From: Exiguobacterium flavidum
Lineage (GTDB): Bacteria > Bacillota > Bacilli > Exiguobacteriales > Exiguobacteriaceae
DNA: 64,000 nucleotides
Direction: 5' to 3'
Assembly: GCF_003344535.1 (NCBI RefSeq)
Contig: NZ_QPKS01000002.1
Location: forward strand, 1 to 64,000
Every line of letters begins with the position of its first letter. The stretch's first letter is position 1. The notes beneath the pieces are model-generated. The model had not been told where the DNA came from. It did no database searches and was given only the letters and a program-made list of their open reading frames with translations. The translations under genes and the position numbers were made by a program. Shown here one piece after another: positions 8,422 through 17,078 of the stretch.

Positions 8422-9786
8422 ATGATCCCAGTACAAAAGAACGAGGAGCATGTCGTCGACATCGTCGACCTGACTCATGAAGGCGCGGGAGTGGCGCGAA
8501 TCGACGGATATACGATCTTCGTCGAAGGCGCATTGCCGACCGAACAGGTCAAAATCAAGATCACGAAGACGACGAAGTCCTACGGGTTCGCCCGCATCGT
8601 CCGTCTGAAGAAGAAGAGCGAAGACCGTGTCGAGCCGCCTTGCCCGGTCTACACGCAGTGCGGCGGTTGCCAGCTGCAGCACTTGTCGTATGACGCGGAG
8701 CTCCGCTTCAAGCAGGCTCGCGTGCGCGACGCGTTCCAGCGCCTCGCAGGCCTCGAGATCCCGGTCCACGAGACGCTCGGGATGGAAGACCCTTGGCGTT
8801 ACCGCAACAAGGCGCAGGTCCCGGTCGCGTTCCAGGCGAACAAGCTGATGGCCGGCTTCTACCAGAAGCGCAGCCATAAGATCATCGACATGGACTACTG
8901 CCTGATCCAGAACGAAGAGAACGACGTAGCGGTCCAGGCCGTCCGTCAGGTGCTCGCAGACCTCAAGGTCCCGGCGTATGACGAGAAGAAGAACAGCGGT
9001 GTCATCCGCCACATCATGGCACGCCACGGCTACCATACGAACGAATTGATGATCGTCCTCGTGACGAAGGTCAAGCAGCTGCGCGGCGTCGAACAGATCG
9101 TCGAACGGATCCGCAAAGCCGTTCCGAACGTGACGTCGATCCAGCAAAACATCAACCCGGACGAGACGAACGTCATCCTCGGCAAGCGAAACGTCGTCTT
9201 GTACGGCCCGTCTGTCATCAAGGATGAGATCGCAGGGCTGACGTTCGAGATCTCGCCGCACTCGTTCTTCCAGGTCAACCCGGTCCAGACCGAGAAGCTC
9301 TACGGCAAGGCGATCGAATACGCACAGCTGACAGGCGACGAAGTCGTCGTCGACGCCTACTGCGGCATCGGGACGATCTCGCTCTCGCTCGCGAAGCAGG
9401 CGAAGCACGTCTATGGTATCGAAATCGTACCGCAGGCGATCGATGACGCGCGCCGCAACGCGCAAGCGAACGGCATCGACAACGTCTCGTTCGAGTACGG
9501 GGCAGCCGAAGACATCATGCCGGCCATGCTCAAGAACGGCATCAAGCCGGACGTCATCGTCGTCGATCCGCCGCGTAAAGGCTGCGACGAGGCATTCCTC
9601 CGTGCAGCGGCGGAAGTCGCACCGAAGCGTATCGTCTACGTCTCATGCAACGCCGGCACGCAGGCGCGTGACGCGAAGCTTCTCGCATCACTCGGCTACC
9701 GCCTCGTCGAAGTGACGCCGGTCGATATGTTCCCGCACACGACGCACGTCGAGAGTGTCGCGTTGTTCGTCCAGGCTGAAGCGTAA
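8422..9786 (+). CDS. rlmCD: 23S rRNA (uracil-C5)-methyltransferase, RlmCD/RumA family
   Basis: SAM-dependent methylation of uridine C5 in 23S rRNA. Domain order in the 454 residues: TRAM RNA-binding domain (about 3-60); an Fe-S cluster site formed by Cys74, Cys80, Cys83 and Cys160; and the methyltransferase domain with DAYCGIGTISLSLA (SAM binding), DPPRKGC, and catalytic Cys409 in VYVSCNAGTQARD. In Bacillus one enzyme (YefA/RlmCD) serves both U747 and U1939; whether this copy does both is inferred from family placement and synteny. Start supported by AGGAGG at 8409-8414. Confidence 0.92.
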   Translation: MIPVQKNEEHVVDIVDLTHEGAGVARIDGYTIFVEGALPTEQVKIKITKTTKSYGFARIVRLKKKSEDRVEPPCPVYTQCGGCQLQHLSYDAELRFKQARVRDAFQRLAGLEIPVHETLGMEDPWRYRNKAQVPVAFQANKLMAGFYQKRSHKIIDMDYCLIQNEENDVAVQAVRQVLADLKVPAYDEKKNSGVIRHIMARHGYHTNELMIVLVTKVKQLRGVEQIVERIRKAVPNVTSIQQNINPDETNVILGKRNVVLYGPSVIKDEIAGLTFEISPHSFFQVNPVQTEKLYGKAIEYAQLTGDEVVVDAYCGIGTISLSLAKQAKHVYGIEIVPQAIDDARRNAQANGIDNVSFEYGAAEDIMPAMLKNGIKPDVIVVDPPRKGCDEAFLRAAAEVAPKRIVYVSCNAGTQARDAKLLASLGYRLVEVTPVDMFPHTTHVESVALFVQAEA

Positions 9787-9808
9787 GCAAAACCGAATGT
9801 CTGAATTC

Positions 9809-9849
9809 AAGGCGAAGTGCATCCGTTCCAGGTGCGCTTCGCCTTTTTT
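9809..9849 (+). terminator. Intrinsic terminator after rlmCD
   Basis: AAGGCGAAGTGCA and TGCGCTTCGCCTT pair (one G-T pair) across a short loop, followed by T. Confidence 0.85.
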
Positions 9850-9858
9850 GATGAACAA

Positions 9859-9903
9859 AAAGCGTCCGACAGGTTCTAGACTGGAGAACCTGTCGGACGC
9901 TTT
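9859..9903 (-). terminator. Intrinsic terminator of the AraC-family gene
   Basis: A perfect 19-bp stem (9859-9877 with 9885-9903, loop of 7) lies just after the minus-strand gene; on the minus strand it is followed by a T run. Confidence 0.92.
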
Positions 9904-11058
9904 CTAATGTGGCTGCCGTTGCCGATACTGCGTCGGCGTCTCACCCGACACCTGCTTGAACGCCTGGCTGAAATGGCTTTGACTCGAGAAGTGGAGCTTG
10001 TTCGAGATGTCGAGCAGCGAGTCGTCCGTCGAGCGGAGCAGCCGCTTCGCCTCGCGGATCCGCTCCCGGATGACGTAACGGGCGAGCGGCAAGCCGGTCT
10101 CCTCCTTGAACAGGACGGACAGGTAGTTCGACGAGACGTGGATCGCCTGGCTGATCGAGGAGACCGAGAGCTGTTCGTACAGGTGATGCTGGATATAGCG
10201 AATCGCAGCGAGCACGTGCGGCGAATGCTCGATCGCCTGGATTTTCTTGACCTCCTCCGCGAAGGCGACGGTGATCCGGACGTGACGGTTGCGCAGGGCG
10301 GAGATCGTCTTCGCCTCCTCGATCTCGAGGATCAGCCGGTCGCTGAGCGCGAACGCATCCTCGGGTTCGACACCGCCGCGGATGGCGGCCCGGGCGGCGA
10401 GCAGGATCGTTCCGAGCAGCAGGTTCTTCTCGGCCCGAAGCGGATCGCGGCGCGCGAGCGTCCCGAACTCGCCGTAGGCGGGTAGCGCATACGTCGTCGC
10501 CAGGCGCTCGCTCTGACCGCCGGCGATCCAGTCGATGATCTGTTGCTCGCGGTGCCAGGCGCGGCGATAGGCCGTCTCGCTGACCGGCTCCGTCCGTTCG
10601 ACCGGAATGATCTCTTCCGGCCTGACTTCAGATTCATGGCGGATTTCATTCGACGCGATATGTGTCCCGTTCAGCAGGCGATGTGTCAGGCGGGCGCACT
10701 GGACGAGCCGGTCTTCGGTCGTCCGGGGCAGGGATTTATAGAATTGATGGGCTTCCTCACTCTTGATATGGGCACGGAAGAGGGCACTCTGGAGCAGGGC
10801 TGGACCGATTCGAAGCTGTCCGAGCCTTTCGACTGCGAGATAGAGATAGGCCGTCCCGTCCTCGAGCGTATAGAGGAGCGGTGTCGCTTCTGCGACAGGC
10901 CATGATTCCTCGAGCGCCGTCTGCTTCGGATGCTTCGGCGCTTCGGGAGTCAGGTGAAGGAGACTTCCGTCTGCCTTCATGAACGAGACGAAGAAGCCTG
11001 TCGTCCCGAAGAGCGTCTCAGCGATCATCTCGATGTCGGTGAAGTCTTTAGCTGGCAA
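9904..11058 (-). CDS. AraC-family transcriptional regulator
   Basis: A 384-residue DNA-binding regulator. The C-terminal 100 residues (from HVLAAIRYIQHHLYEQLSVSSISQAI) contain the two helix-turn-helix units of AraC/XylS proteins, including SSNYLSVLFKEETG and the conserved FSSQSHFSQAFKQVSGETPTQYR. The N-terminal 280 residues are soluble, have no recognisable sugar-cupin motif, and presumably sense a ligand I cannot name. TTG is used as start (11058), 10 bp from AAAGGA; no better ATG is nearby. It stands alone between terminators, so its target is unknown. Confidence 0.85.
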   Translation of the reverse strand: MPAKDFTDIEMIAETLFGTTGFFVSFMKADGSLLHLTPEAPKHPKQTALEESWPVAEATPLLYTLEDGTAYLYLAVERLGQLRIGPALLQSALFRAHIKSEEAHQFYKSLPRTTEDRLVQCARLTHRLLNGTHIASNEIRHESEVRPEEIIPVERTEPVSETAYRRAWHREQQIIDWIAGGQSERLATTYALPAYGEFGTLARRDPLRAEKNLLLGTILLAARAAIRGGVEPEDAFALSDRLILEIEEAKTISALRNRHVRITVAFAEEVKKIQAIEHSPHVLAAIRYIQHHLYEQLSVSSISQAIHVSSNYLSVLFKEETGLPLARYVIRERIREAKRLLRSTDDSLLDISNKLHFSSQSHFSQAFKQVSGETPTQYRQRQPH

Positions 11059-11143
11059 GCGGTCTCAGTCCTTTCGTGTGCATCTTTGTATACAGTTTAG
11101 AACGTTTCGGCTTAAATTGCACCGGTCGCGTCGATTACAAAAA

Positions 11144-11178
11144 AAGATGACATCGCGCGCGAGGCGGGATGTCATCTT
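11144..11178 (-). terminator. Intrinsic terminator of the chemoreceptor gene
   Basis: AAGATGACATC (11144-11154) pairs with GATGTCATCTT (11168-11178); on the minus strand the stem is followed by seven T. Confidence 0.9.
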
Positions 11179-11184
11179 CAAAAA

Positions 11185-13509
11185 TCATTTCGGGTCTTCC
11201 GGCAGTTCGGCCGGATCATCCTTTTCTTCATGGACCGGCGTTTCCGGAGCGGCTGCTTCGTCGAGGATCGACGGTTCGTTCTCTTCTGCGTCAAACGAAT
11301 CGAAGACGAGCTCGCGTTGTTCCTGCGCCGTCTCGAGCTGTTCGAGCGCTAGTTCCTCTTCCGGGTCGAGCATCGTGCTCGCGACGAGATCGAGCGGCGG
11401 AGCATCCTCCTGTTCTTCTTGTCCTGCAGGGGCCTCCTCCTCCTCGTCAAGTTCGAACTCGGTCGTCAGTGCGTGGAGTTGCGTCGCGATATCTGCCAAG
11501 TGTTTCGCGGCACCCGTGACGGCCTCGATCGTCGCGTTCGTCTCCTGGATGCTCGCGGCACTCGTCTCGACGCTCGCTGCGTTTTCTTCCGTCAAGGCGA
11601 GGATCGTGCCCATCGCCTCAGACACGTCCTCGGTCGCGACCGTCAGCTCGGCGATGTTCGTCGTCAAGTCCTCGGTCCGGCGGGAGACGTGCTGGACGGA
11701 TCCAGCGATATGTTCGAAGTCGTCACCGGCCGTCTTGACCGACTCGAGCGACTGCTGGAGGTCACCCATGACGCCGTTCATCGCATCCATCGCGGTCTGC
11801 GTCTCGCTCTGGATGTTGTCGAGCAGCTGTTTGATCTGTTTCGCGGACTGGTCGCTCTCCTCGGCGAGTTTACGGACTTCGGAAGCGACGACGGCGAAAC
11901 CGCGGCCTTGTTCTCCGACCCGGGCCGCCTCGATTGCCGCGTTCAAGGCGAGCAGGTTCGTCTGGCTCGCGATTGATTGGAGCGTCACGAGGATCTTGCC
12001 GATTTCGCCCGAGCGGTGGCCGAGGAAATCGGACGTGTTCTGGATTTCTCCTTCGAGCGAATGCGAGTGCTGCAGAAGCTCCTCGATCGTCCGTTTCGTC
12101 AATGAGGAGCCGCGCGTCGCGGCCGTCGCGACGGATTCGACCTCGGACAGCGCCGCGTCCGCCTGCTCCTTCATCTGGATCGTCCGTTCCTTGACGGAGT
12201 AGACGGCGTTCGCCGAACGTTCCGCCTGCTTCGTCTGCGTCTCGCCGGCGACAGCGATCTCTTCCATCGTGTTGCCGATCTGAACGGAAGCGTTCTGGAC
12301 ATGTCCGGCGTTCGTCGACAGGTCCTGCGATGCGTCGCGGACGATCGTCGCGGAATGCGTCATCGCGTTCAACGTCTGGCGGAGCTTCGCCCGCATCTCG
12401 TCGAAGTTGCCGGCGAGGTCGGTCAGTTCGTCACGCAGGAAGCGTTTCTTCCGCGGGCGGGAACGGAGGTCACCTTTTGAGATGGCGAGTGCCTCGCGGC
12501 GAAGCGCGAGCAAAGGCTGGTTGATCGAGCGTCCGATCAGCCAGGCGACGAGCGACGCGAGAGCGAGCGCGATGACGAGGTTGATCAGCGATTGCGTCAG
12601 CATGGCATCTTTCGCCGCATAGAGCGACGCATAGTCGAGGACGACGGCGAGCTTGAAGCCTGTCTTCGACGACAGCTGCCAGATGACGACGGATTTCTTG
12701 CCGCCGACATCCATGATGGCGGAGCCGGATTCCTGTTCGAGCATCGCCTTCGGTGTTTCGAAGTAGGCTTTTCCATCCGATTTGATTTGATCGAGTTTCT
12801 GGAAGAAGAAGTCCTTCTCCGGGTGCGTGACGACTTTTCCGTCCTTCGTGTAGCTGAAGACGAAGCCCTTCTGGCCGATCTCGATCCGTTTCATGTCCTC
12901 GGACAGGCGGCTGACGCTCTTGTAGACCGACAGGACACCTTTGATGTTCGCCTGATCGTCGAGCGTCGCCTTCGAGAAGCTGATGATCGAGAGCTTCGTC
13001 GCCTCATCGAAATACGGCTCGCTCATCGTCACCGTGCTCGAGGTCTCGAGCGCCTGTTCGTACCAGACGTCCTTGCGCGGGTCATAGCCCGGCGCGACGG
13101 CCTGTTGCGGCCAGTTCAAATATCCGCCTTCCGTATCGGCGTACTGTATGTAAGAGTTCTCGATTTTCGAAGAGCCGTACTTCTCGAGTACGCTGTAGAT
13201 ATCCTTCGCTTTTTGTGATTCGAGCATAGGAGGGGCTGCTTCTCCTGTCTGGTCCATATACTGTGGAAGATCGCCCTTTGCGCGGGCGAACGGAAGTCCG
13301 GCGAGGAGCGCCGTATCCTTCTTCGTGTCATCGATGATGCGGGAAAAAGATTGTTCGAGCTGTTTGAGGGCAGTCTCGGAAGTAGAGTCGACGAGGTTCT
13401 CGACGGTTTGGCTCGTCTGCTGGTACTGGAACCACGTCGATCCGCCGAGCGTCAGGGCGGGCAACAGAATCAGCCCGATGAACAGACGCCGGGTAATCGT
13501 AAGGCGCAT
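11185..13509 (-). CDS. Methyl-accepting chemotaxis protein (dCache-type chemoreceptor)
   Basis: Membrane chemoreceptor of 774 residues. Order: signal-anchor helix (about 7-27), large extracytoplasmic dCache sensor domain, second transmembrane helix near [22 protein letters not shown], methylation helices, and the kinase-control hairpin with [40 protein letters not shown]. It signals to CheA/CheW. Unusually, the last 90 or so residues are a disordered Glu/Asp/Pro-rich tail beyond the normal MCP end. The start is ATG 13509 (MRLTITRR), because GGGAGAA lies 6 bp before it; ATG 13524 lacks a site. A sigma-D-like promoter lies upstream. Confidence 0.92.
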   Translation of the reverse strand: MRLTITRRLFIGLILLPALTLGGSTWFQYQQTSQTVENLVDSTSETALKQLEQSFSRIIDDTKKDTALLAGLPFARAKGDLPQYMDQTGEAAPPMLESQKAKDIYSVLEKYGSSKIENSYIQYADTEGGYLNWPQQAVAPGYDPRKDVWYEQALETSSTVTMSEPYFDEATKLSIISFSKATLDDQANIKGVLSVYKSVSRLSEDMKRIEIGQKGFVFSYTKDGKVVTHPEKDFFFQKLDQIKSDGKAYFETPKAMLEQESGSAIMDVGGKKSVVIWQLSSKTGFKLAVVLDYASLYAAKDAMLTQSLINLVIALALASLVAWLIGRSINQPLLALRREALAISKGDLRSRPRKKRFLRDELTDLAGNFDEMRAKLRQTLNAMTHSATIVRDASQDLSTNAGHVQNASVQIGNTMEEIAVAGETQTKQAERSANAVYSVKERTIQMKEQADAALSEVESVATAATRGSSLTKRTIEELLQHSHSLEGEIQNTSDFLGHRSGEIGKILVTLQSIASQTNLLALNAAIEAARVGEQGRGFAVVASEVRKLAEESDQSAKQIKQLLDNIQSETQTAMDAMNGVMGDLQQSLESVKTAGDDFEHIAGSVQHVSRRTEDLTTNIAELTVATEDVSEAMGTILALTEENAASVETSAASIQETNATIEAVTGAAKHLADIATQLHALTTEFELDEEEEAPAGQEEQEDAPPLDLVASTMLDPEEELALEQLETAQEQRELVFDSFDAEENEPSILDEAAAPETPVHEEKDDPAELPEDPK

Positions 13510-13556
13510 ATGAAATTCTCCCATCTAATGAAATGTATGAATTCTGGCTATTCTGA

Positions 13557-13584
13557 ATATCGGACGGGTAAAGGTAAATGTTGA
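13557..13584 (-). promoter_or_regulatory. Sigma-D-like promoter of the chemoreceptor gene
   Basis: Read on the minus strand: TCAA, 16 bp, TCCGATAT, against the sigma-D consensus TAAA-N15-GCCGATAT. It lies 48 bp upstream of the start codon; chemoreceptors are classical sigma-D targets in Bacillus. Confidence 0.5.
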
Positions 13585-13684
13585 GTAAAATCCCATCGAA
13601 TTTCATGAGTCTAGACATGAAGGCATTTCTGTTTCATGGTAAAATGAATGAGGTGTCACACGAGTGACTAGGAGGGAATCAAAC

Positions 13685-14107
13685 ATGAATATCGCTTTTT
13701 TCTTGTTGCCAAAAGATGAAGTCAAATACTTAGATCCCGAGTCGACGGTTCGCCAGGCGCTCGAGAAGATGAAGCACCATCGCTTCACGTCGGTGCCGCT
13801 CGTCGATGATAAAGGCCGTTACGCAGGGACGATGACCGAAGGAGATCTCCTGTGGGCGATCGCGCACAATCTCGAGCACGCGGAATACGACCAGGTCCTT
13901 CAGACACGACTGACGGACATCAAACAACGGGTACGCTACAAGCCCGTCTCGATCACTGCCCAGATGGAGGAGATGATCGAGGTCATCACGGACCAGAACT
14001 TCGTACCAGTAACGGACGACGCGAAACATTTCATCGGAATCATCCGTCGTCGCGATATCATCGACTACTTCGCGAAGAAGGTCAAGCGGGAAAACTACCA
14101 ATATTGA
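13685..14107 (+). CDS. Tandem CBS-domain protein
   Basis: A 140-residue soluble protein made almost entirely of two CBS motifs: LDPESTVRQALEKMKHHRFTSVPLVDDKGRYAGTMTEGDLL and the second pair around ITAQMEEMIEVITDQNFVPVTDDAKHFIGIIRRRDII. CBS pairs usually bind adenine nucleotides. Free-standing two-CBS proteins in Bacilli include the c-di-AMP sensor DarB/CbpB, but the sequence is not clearly that protein, so the ligand is open. Start chosen at 13685 because AGGAGGG lies 8 bp upstream; an upstream in-frame start at 13664 would precede that site. Single-gene unit ending in a terminator. Confidence 0.85.
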   Translation: MNIAFFLLPKDEVKYLDPESTVRQALEKMKHHRFTSVPLVDDKGRYAGTMTEGDLLWAIAHNLEHAEYDQVLQTRLTDIKQRVRYKPVSITAQMEEMIEVITDQNFVPVTDDAKHFIGIIRRRDIIDYFAKKVKRENYQY

Positions 14108-14111
14108 GTAG

Positions 14112-14156
14112 AAAAGCGTTTGGAATCGCCATTTCGGTGAGGAAAAACGCTTTTTA
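14112..14156 (+). terminator. Intrinsic terminator after the CBS gene
   Basis: AAAAGCGTTT (14112-14121) with AAACGCTTTT (14145-14154) around a 23-base loop, then T. Confidence 0.8.
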
Positions 14157-14231
14157 TTGACCTCTTTTCACTACATAGGGCAAGCGTTTTGGACGATATA
14201 TAGACATAACGACTATTAGGAGGACTCTATC

Positions 14232-17012
14232 TTGCGACGCTTACTGGCAACGAAGATGATCGAAGCGTTCCGCAAGCGCTCATATCGGAAGATGTTCTCA
14301 AGGATGATCCTCACCCTCGGTATCGTCGCGTTGATCGTCGCGTCGCAGCAGCTGTATACGAACCTGCAGGGAAGCATCAATCTTGGGAAGTCGGTCGAGG
14401 CGCTGCATGTGCTCGATGAGATCAACGAATACGAGGCGCTTGCTTCGCGGTACCACTATGCGGTGCTGAATGAACGAGTCAATCCGAACGCCTCTCCGAT
14501 CAGTGACATGCTTGAGAAGCGCATCATCGCGCAAACACCATATATCCGTGAACAAACAGACTTCTACGCGACGGACGGGCCGATCAAGGATGATTTCCTG
14601 AACGTCCTTGCGACGCTCGAGACGAAAGGGATAGAGGACGCAGAGCGCTTTTTCCTCGTCACGGGCGATATCAAGAATGACCTGACGTTCCACCATCTCG
14701 GCTTCAGCCGAAAGACGGGCGACTACTATAACCTCTTCAGCAACATGTTCCTGATGGAGGAATTGTTCGGTTCGATGGGACAGACCTTCGTCAAGGCGGA
14801 CGTGAACGGACGGCTCGAAGCGACGGAGATCGACCAGATCCGAAAGAAGCGGGAAGAGATCAACATCCAGAACAACCAGCTCGCTAAAGCGCTGTATGCT
14901 TTCATCCCGAAAACGGAGGAATTGAAACACCGCCGCGTCAGCGAGATGCGGAATCAGATCTACGGCTATCTCCAAACGGTCGACGCTAATGTCAGTTCAC
15001 CGAACTTGCGGCAATACAGCCGGCTCGATACGTTCGCCCTCGATTACCAGTACTCGATGTACAACCTGTTCGGCAGCGCAATCAAGCAGGCGCGTGCTGA
15101 AATCGAGGCGGAGAGACAGGCCGAAGCGAAGAACGCCTGGATTTCGTTCATCGTGACGACGGGAATCATCCTGTCGCTCATGCTGCTGACATGGCTTCTC
15201 CTCCGGGCGTTCCGCGTCGATCTTCATTTGCTGAAGGCGGAGGCGACGAACTTCTCGGAAGGCCAGAAATCGTCGAGTTATGACGTGCCGTACCGAAATG
15301 ATTTCTATCCGGTCGCGCAAGCCTTCCGGACGATGACGACGATCATCTCGAACCTGCTCGACCGCAATCAGCAGAAGACGATCGAGCTCGAACAGAAGAC
15401 GGCCGAGATCGAGTCGCTCTTCTCTCAGAACACGGACCCGATCCTGGCGCTCTCGAGCGACTTCCTGCCGATCAGCGGGAACGAGCGGATCATCGAGCTG
15501 CTCGGGACGAGTGAGTTGCCGCAGCTCGACGAACTCATCCATCCTGCCGACATCAATCGTTTTCGCAAGGCGCTTCGAATGGCGCTCGACGGGGGGAGCG
15601 GCAGAATCCGCTGCAAGATGACGCTCGGGGAAGAGATACGTCACATGTTCGTCAACATCGTCCATGTCACGTCCCGCAGTGAGAGCGGCGTCGCGCTCTA
15701 CCTGACGTGTCATGATGAGACGGACCAGATCAAGCGGGAGGAGAAAATCACGCAACTCGCCCTCTATGACAGTCTGACCGGACTGTTGAACAGGAACGGC
15801 TTCGAGCGCAAGATGACGAGCGCGGTCAACCGTTCGGAAGCAGGCGAGCTCGTCACGCTCAGTGTCCGTCAGTTCCGCCGCATCAACGACATGTATGGGC
15901 ACACCTACGGCGATGAGGTGCTCCGCCAGATGGCCGGACGCCTGCGCCGCTATTTCGTCGGGACCGCGTCGGCTGCCCGAATCGGCGGAGATGAATTCGC
16001 GATCCTCGTCTATCGTCAGGGCATCGTCGACTATGCCGACTTGAAGAATCAGATCGAGCTGCCTTACCTGATCGGTCAGGAACGGATCAATGCGACGATC
16101 AGCATGAGCATGATCCGCTATCCGGACGACGCCGTCGCCGTGACTTCGCTCCTGTCATCGGCCGATATCGCGATGCAACACGCGAAACGAAAGCAGGACG
16201 GGGCGCCGGTCTGGTTCGAGACGTGGATGAGCGAGGAATATCGTGAATCGGTCGTCCTCGAGACAGAACTCAGGGAAGCGATCAAGCACGACGAACTCAA
16301 GCTCTTCTATCAACCGCAGATCAATCTGCAGACGGGGGAGGTCGAGGGATGTGAAGCGCTCCTTCGCTGGTTCCATCCTGAGCGCGGCATGATCAGCCCG
16401 GGCGTCTTCATCCCGATTGCAGAGCGCTCGATGCTGATCGAGGAGCTCGGCATCTGGGTGATCGAGCATACGGCGAAACAGGCGCTCGACTGGGAAGACG
16501 GACCGCTCAATCATCTCCGGATCTCAGCGAACCTGTCCGTCAAGGAGCTCGTCTCCGGGCGCGTCGTCGATCTGCTCGACAGTATCCGGAAACGGCACCC
16601 GGGAATCGAGGAACGGATTGAGATCGAGATCACGGAATCCGTCGGTGTCTTCTCCGACAGCCGCGTCTTCGAGGCGCTCAACGAATTGAGCGCGATGGGG
16701 TACCGCCTTGCGATCGATGACTTCGGAACGGGCTATTCCTCGCTGTCCTACTTGAGCCGCCTGCCGATTCAGCGCCTGAAGATCGACCGCTCGTTCATCA
16801 GCGGCGAGGATGCCTGCTCGAACGCGCCACTGATCGCGACGATCATCAAGCTCGCGCACACGCTCAAGTATGACGTCGTCGCGGAAGGGATCGAGCAGCC
16901 GGAACAGGGGGAGAGCCTGAAGGAGCTCGCCTGTGAATACGGACAAGGCTTCTATTATTCGCCGCCGCTCCCGGTCGAGGAATTCGAACGATGGGTCGCT
17001 GCGAGAGCGTGA
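14232..17012 (+). CDS. Membrane-bound GGDEF-EAL protein (c-di-GMP turnover, probably phosphodiesterase)
   Basis: A 926-residue sensor. First transmembrane helix at about 24-44, an extracytoplasmic region of about 250 residues, second helix at about 302-326, a HAMP-like and coiled-coil stretch, a divergent PAS (about 395-505), then GGDEF and EAL domains. GGDEF is literally present (585-589), but the first metal-binding aspartate of the usual DxFKxIND segment is missing (VRQFRRINDMYGH), so cyclase activity is doubtful. The EAL domain is complete: EALLRW (708-713), DDFGTGYSSLSYL and KIDRSFI. TTG is the start, 7 bp after AGGAGG. A monocistronic unit that may act as a c-di-GMP phosphodiesterase regulating motility or adhesion. 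Confidence 0.9.
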   Translation: MRRLLATKMIEAFRKRSYRKMFSRMILTLGIVALIVASQQLYTNLQGSINLGKSVEALHVLDEINEYEALASRYHYAVLNERVNPNASPISDMLEKRIIAQTPYIREQTDFYATDGPIKDDFLNVLATLETKGIEDAERFFLVTGDIKNDLTFHHLGFSRKTGDYYNLFSNMFLMEELFGSMGQTFVKADVNGRLEATEIDQIRKKREEINIQNNQLAKALYAFIPKTEELKHRRVSEMRNQIYGYLQTVDANVSSPNLRQYSRLDTFALDYQYSMYNLFGSAIKQARAEIEAERQAEAKNAWISFIVTTGIILSLMLLTWLLLRAFRVDLHLLKAEATNFSEGQKSSSYDVPYRNDFYPVAQAFRTMTTIISNLLDRNQQKTIELEQKTAEIESLFSQNTDPILALSSDFLPISGNERIIELLGTSELPQLDELIHPADINRFRKALRMALDGGSGRIRCKMTLGEEIRHMFVNIVHVTSRSESGVALYLTCHDETDQIKREEKITQLALYDSLTGLLNRNGFERKMTSAVNRSEAGELVTLSVRQFRRINDMYGHTYGDEVLRQMAGRLRRYFVGTASAARIGGDEFAILVYRQGIVDYADLKNQIELPYLIGQERINATISMSMIRYPDDAVAVTSLLSSADIAMQHAKRKQDGAPVWFETWMSEEYRESVVLETELREAIKHDELKLFYQPQINLQTGEVEGCEALLRWFHPERGMISPGVFIPIAERSMLIEELGIWVIEHTAKQALDWEDGPLNHLRISANLSVKELVSGRVVDLLDSIRKRHPGIEERIEIEITESVGVFSDSRVFEALNELSAMGYRLAIDDFGTGYSSLSYLSRLPIQRLKIDRSFISGEDACSNAPLIATIIKLAHTLKYDVVAEGIEQPEQGESLKELACEYGQGFYYSPPLPVEEFERWVAARA

Positions 17013-17028
17013 TACTGAACAGCAAGGC

Positions 17029-17066
17029 AAAAGGTCGACCTTCCCTGACGGAAAGTCGACCTTTTT
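17029..17066. terminator. Bidirectional terminator between the GGDEF-EAL gene and pepF
   Basis: AAAAGGTCGAC (17029-17039) pairs with GTCGACCTTTT (17055-17065), with an inner TTCC/GGAA. T runs follow on the plus strand and, through the AAAA arm, on the minus strand; the two genes converge here. Confidence 0.9.
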
Positions 17067-17078
17067 GTCATGTGCGGA

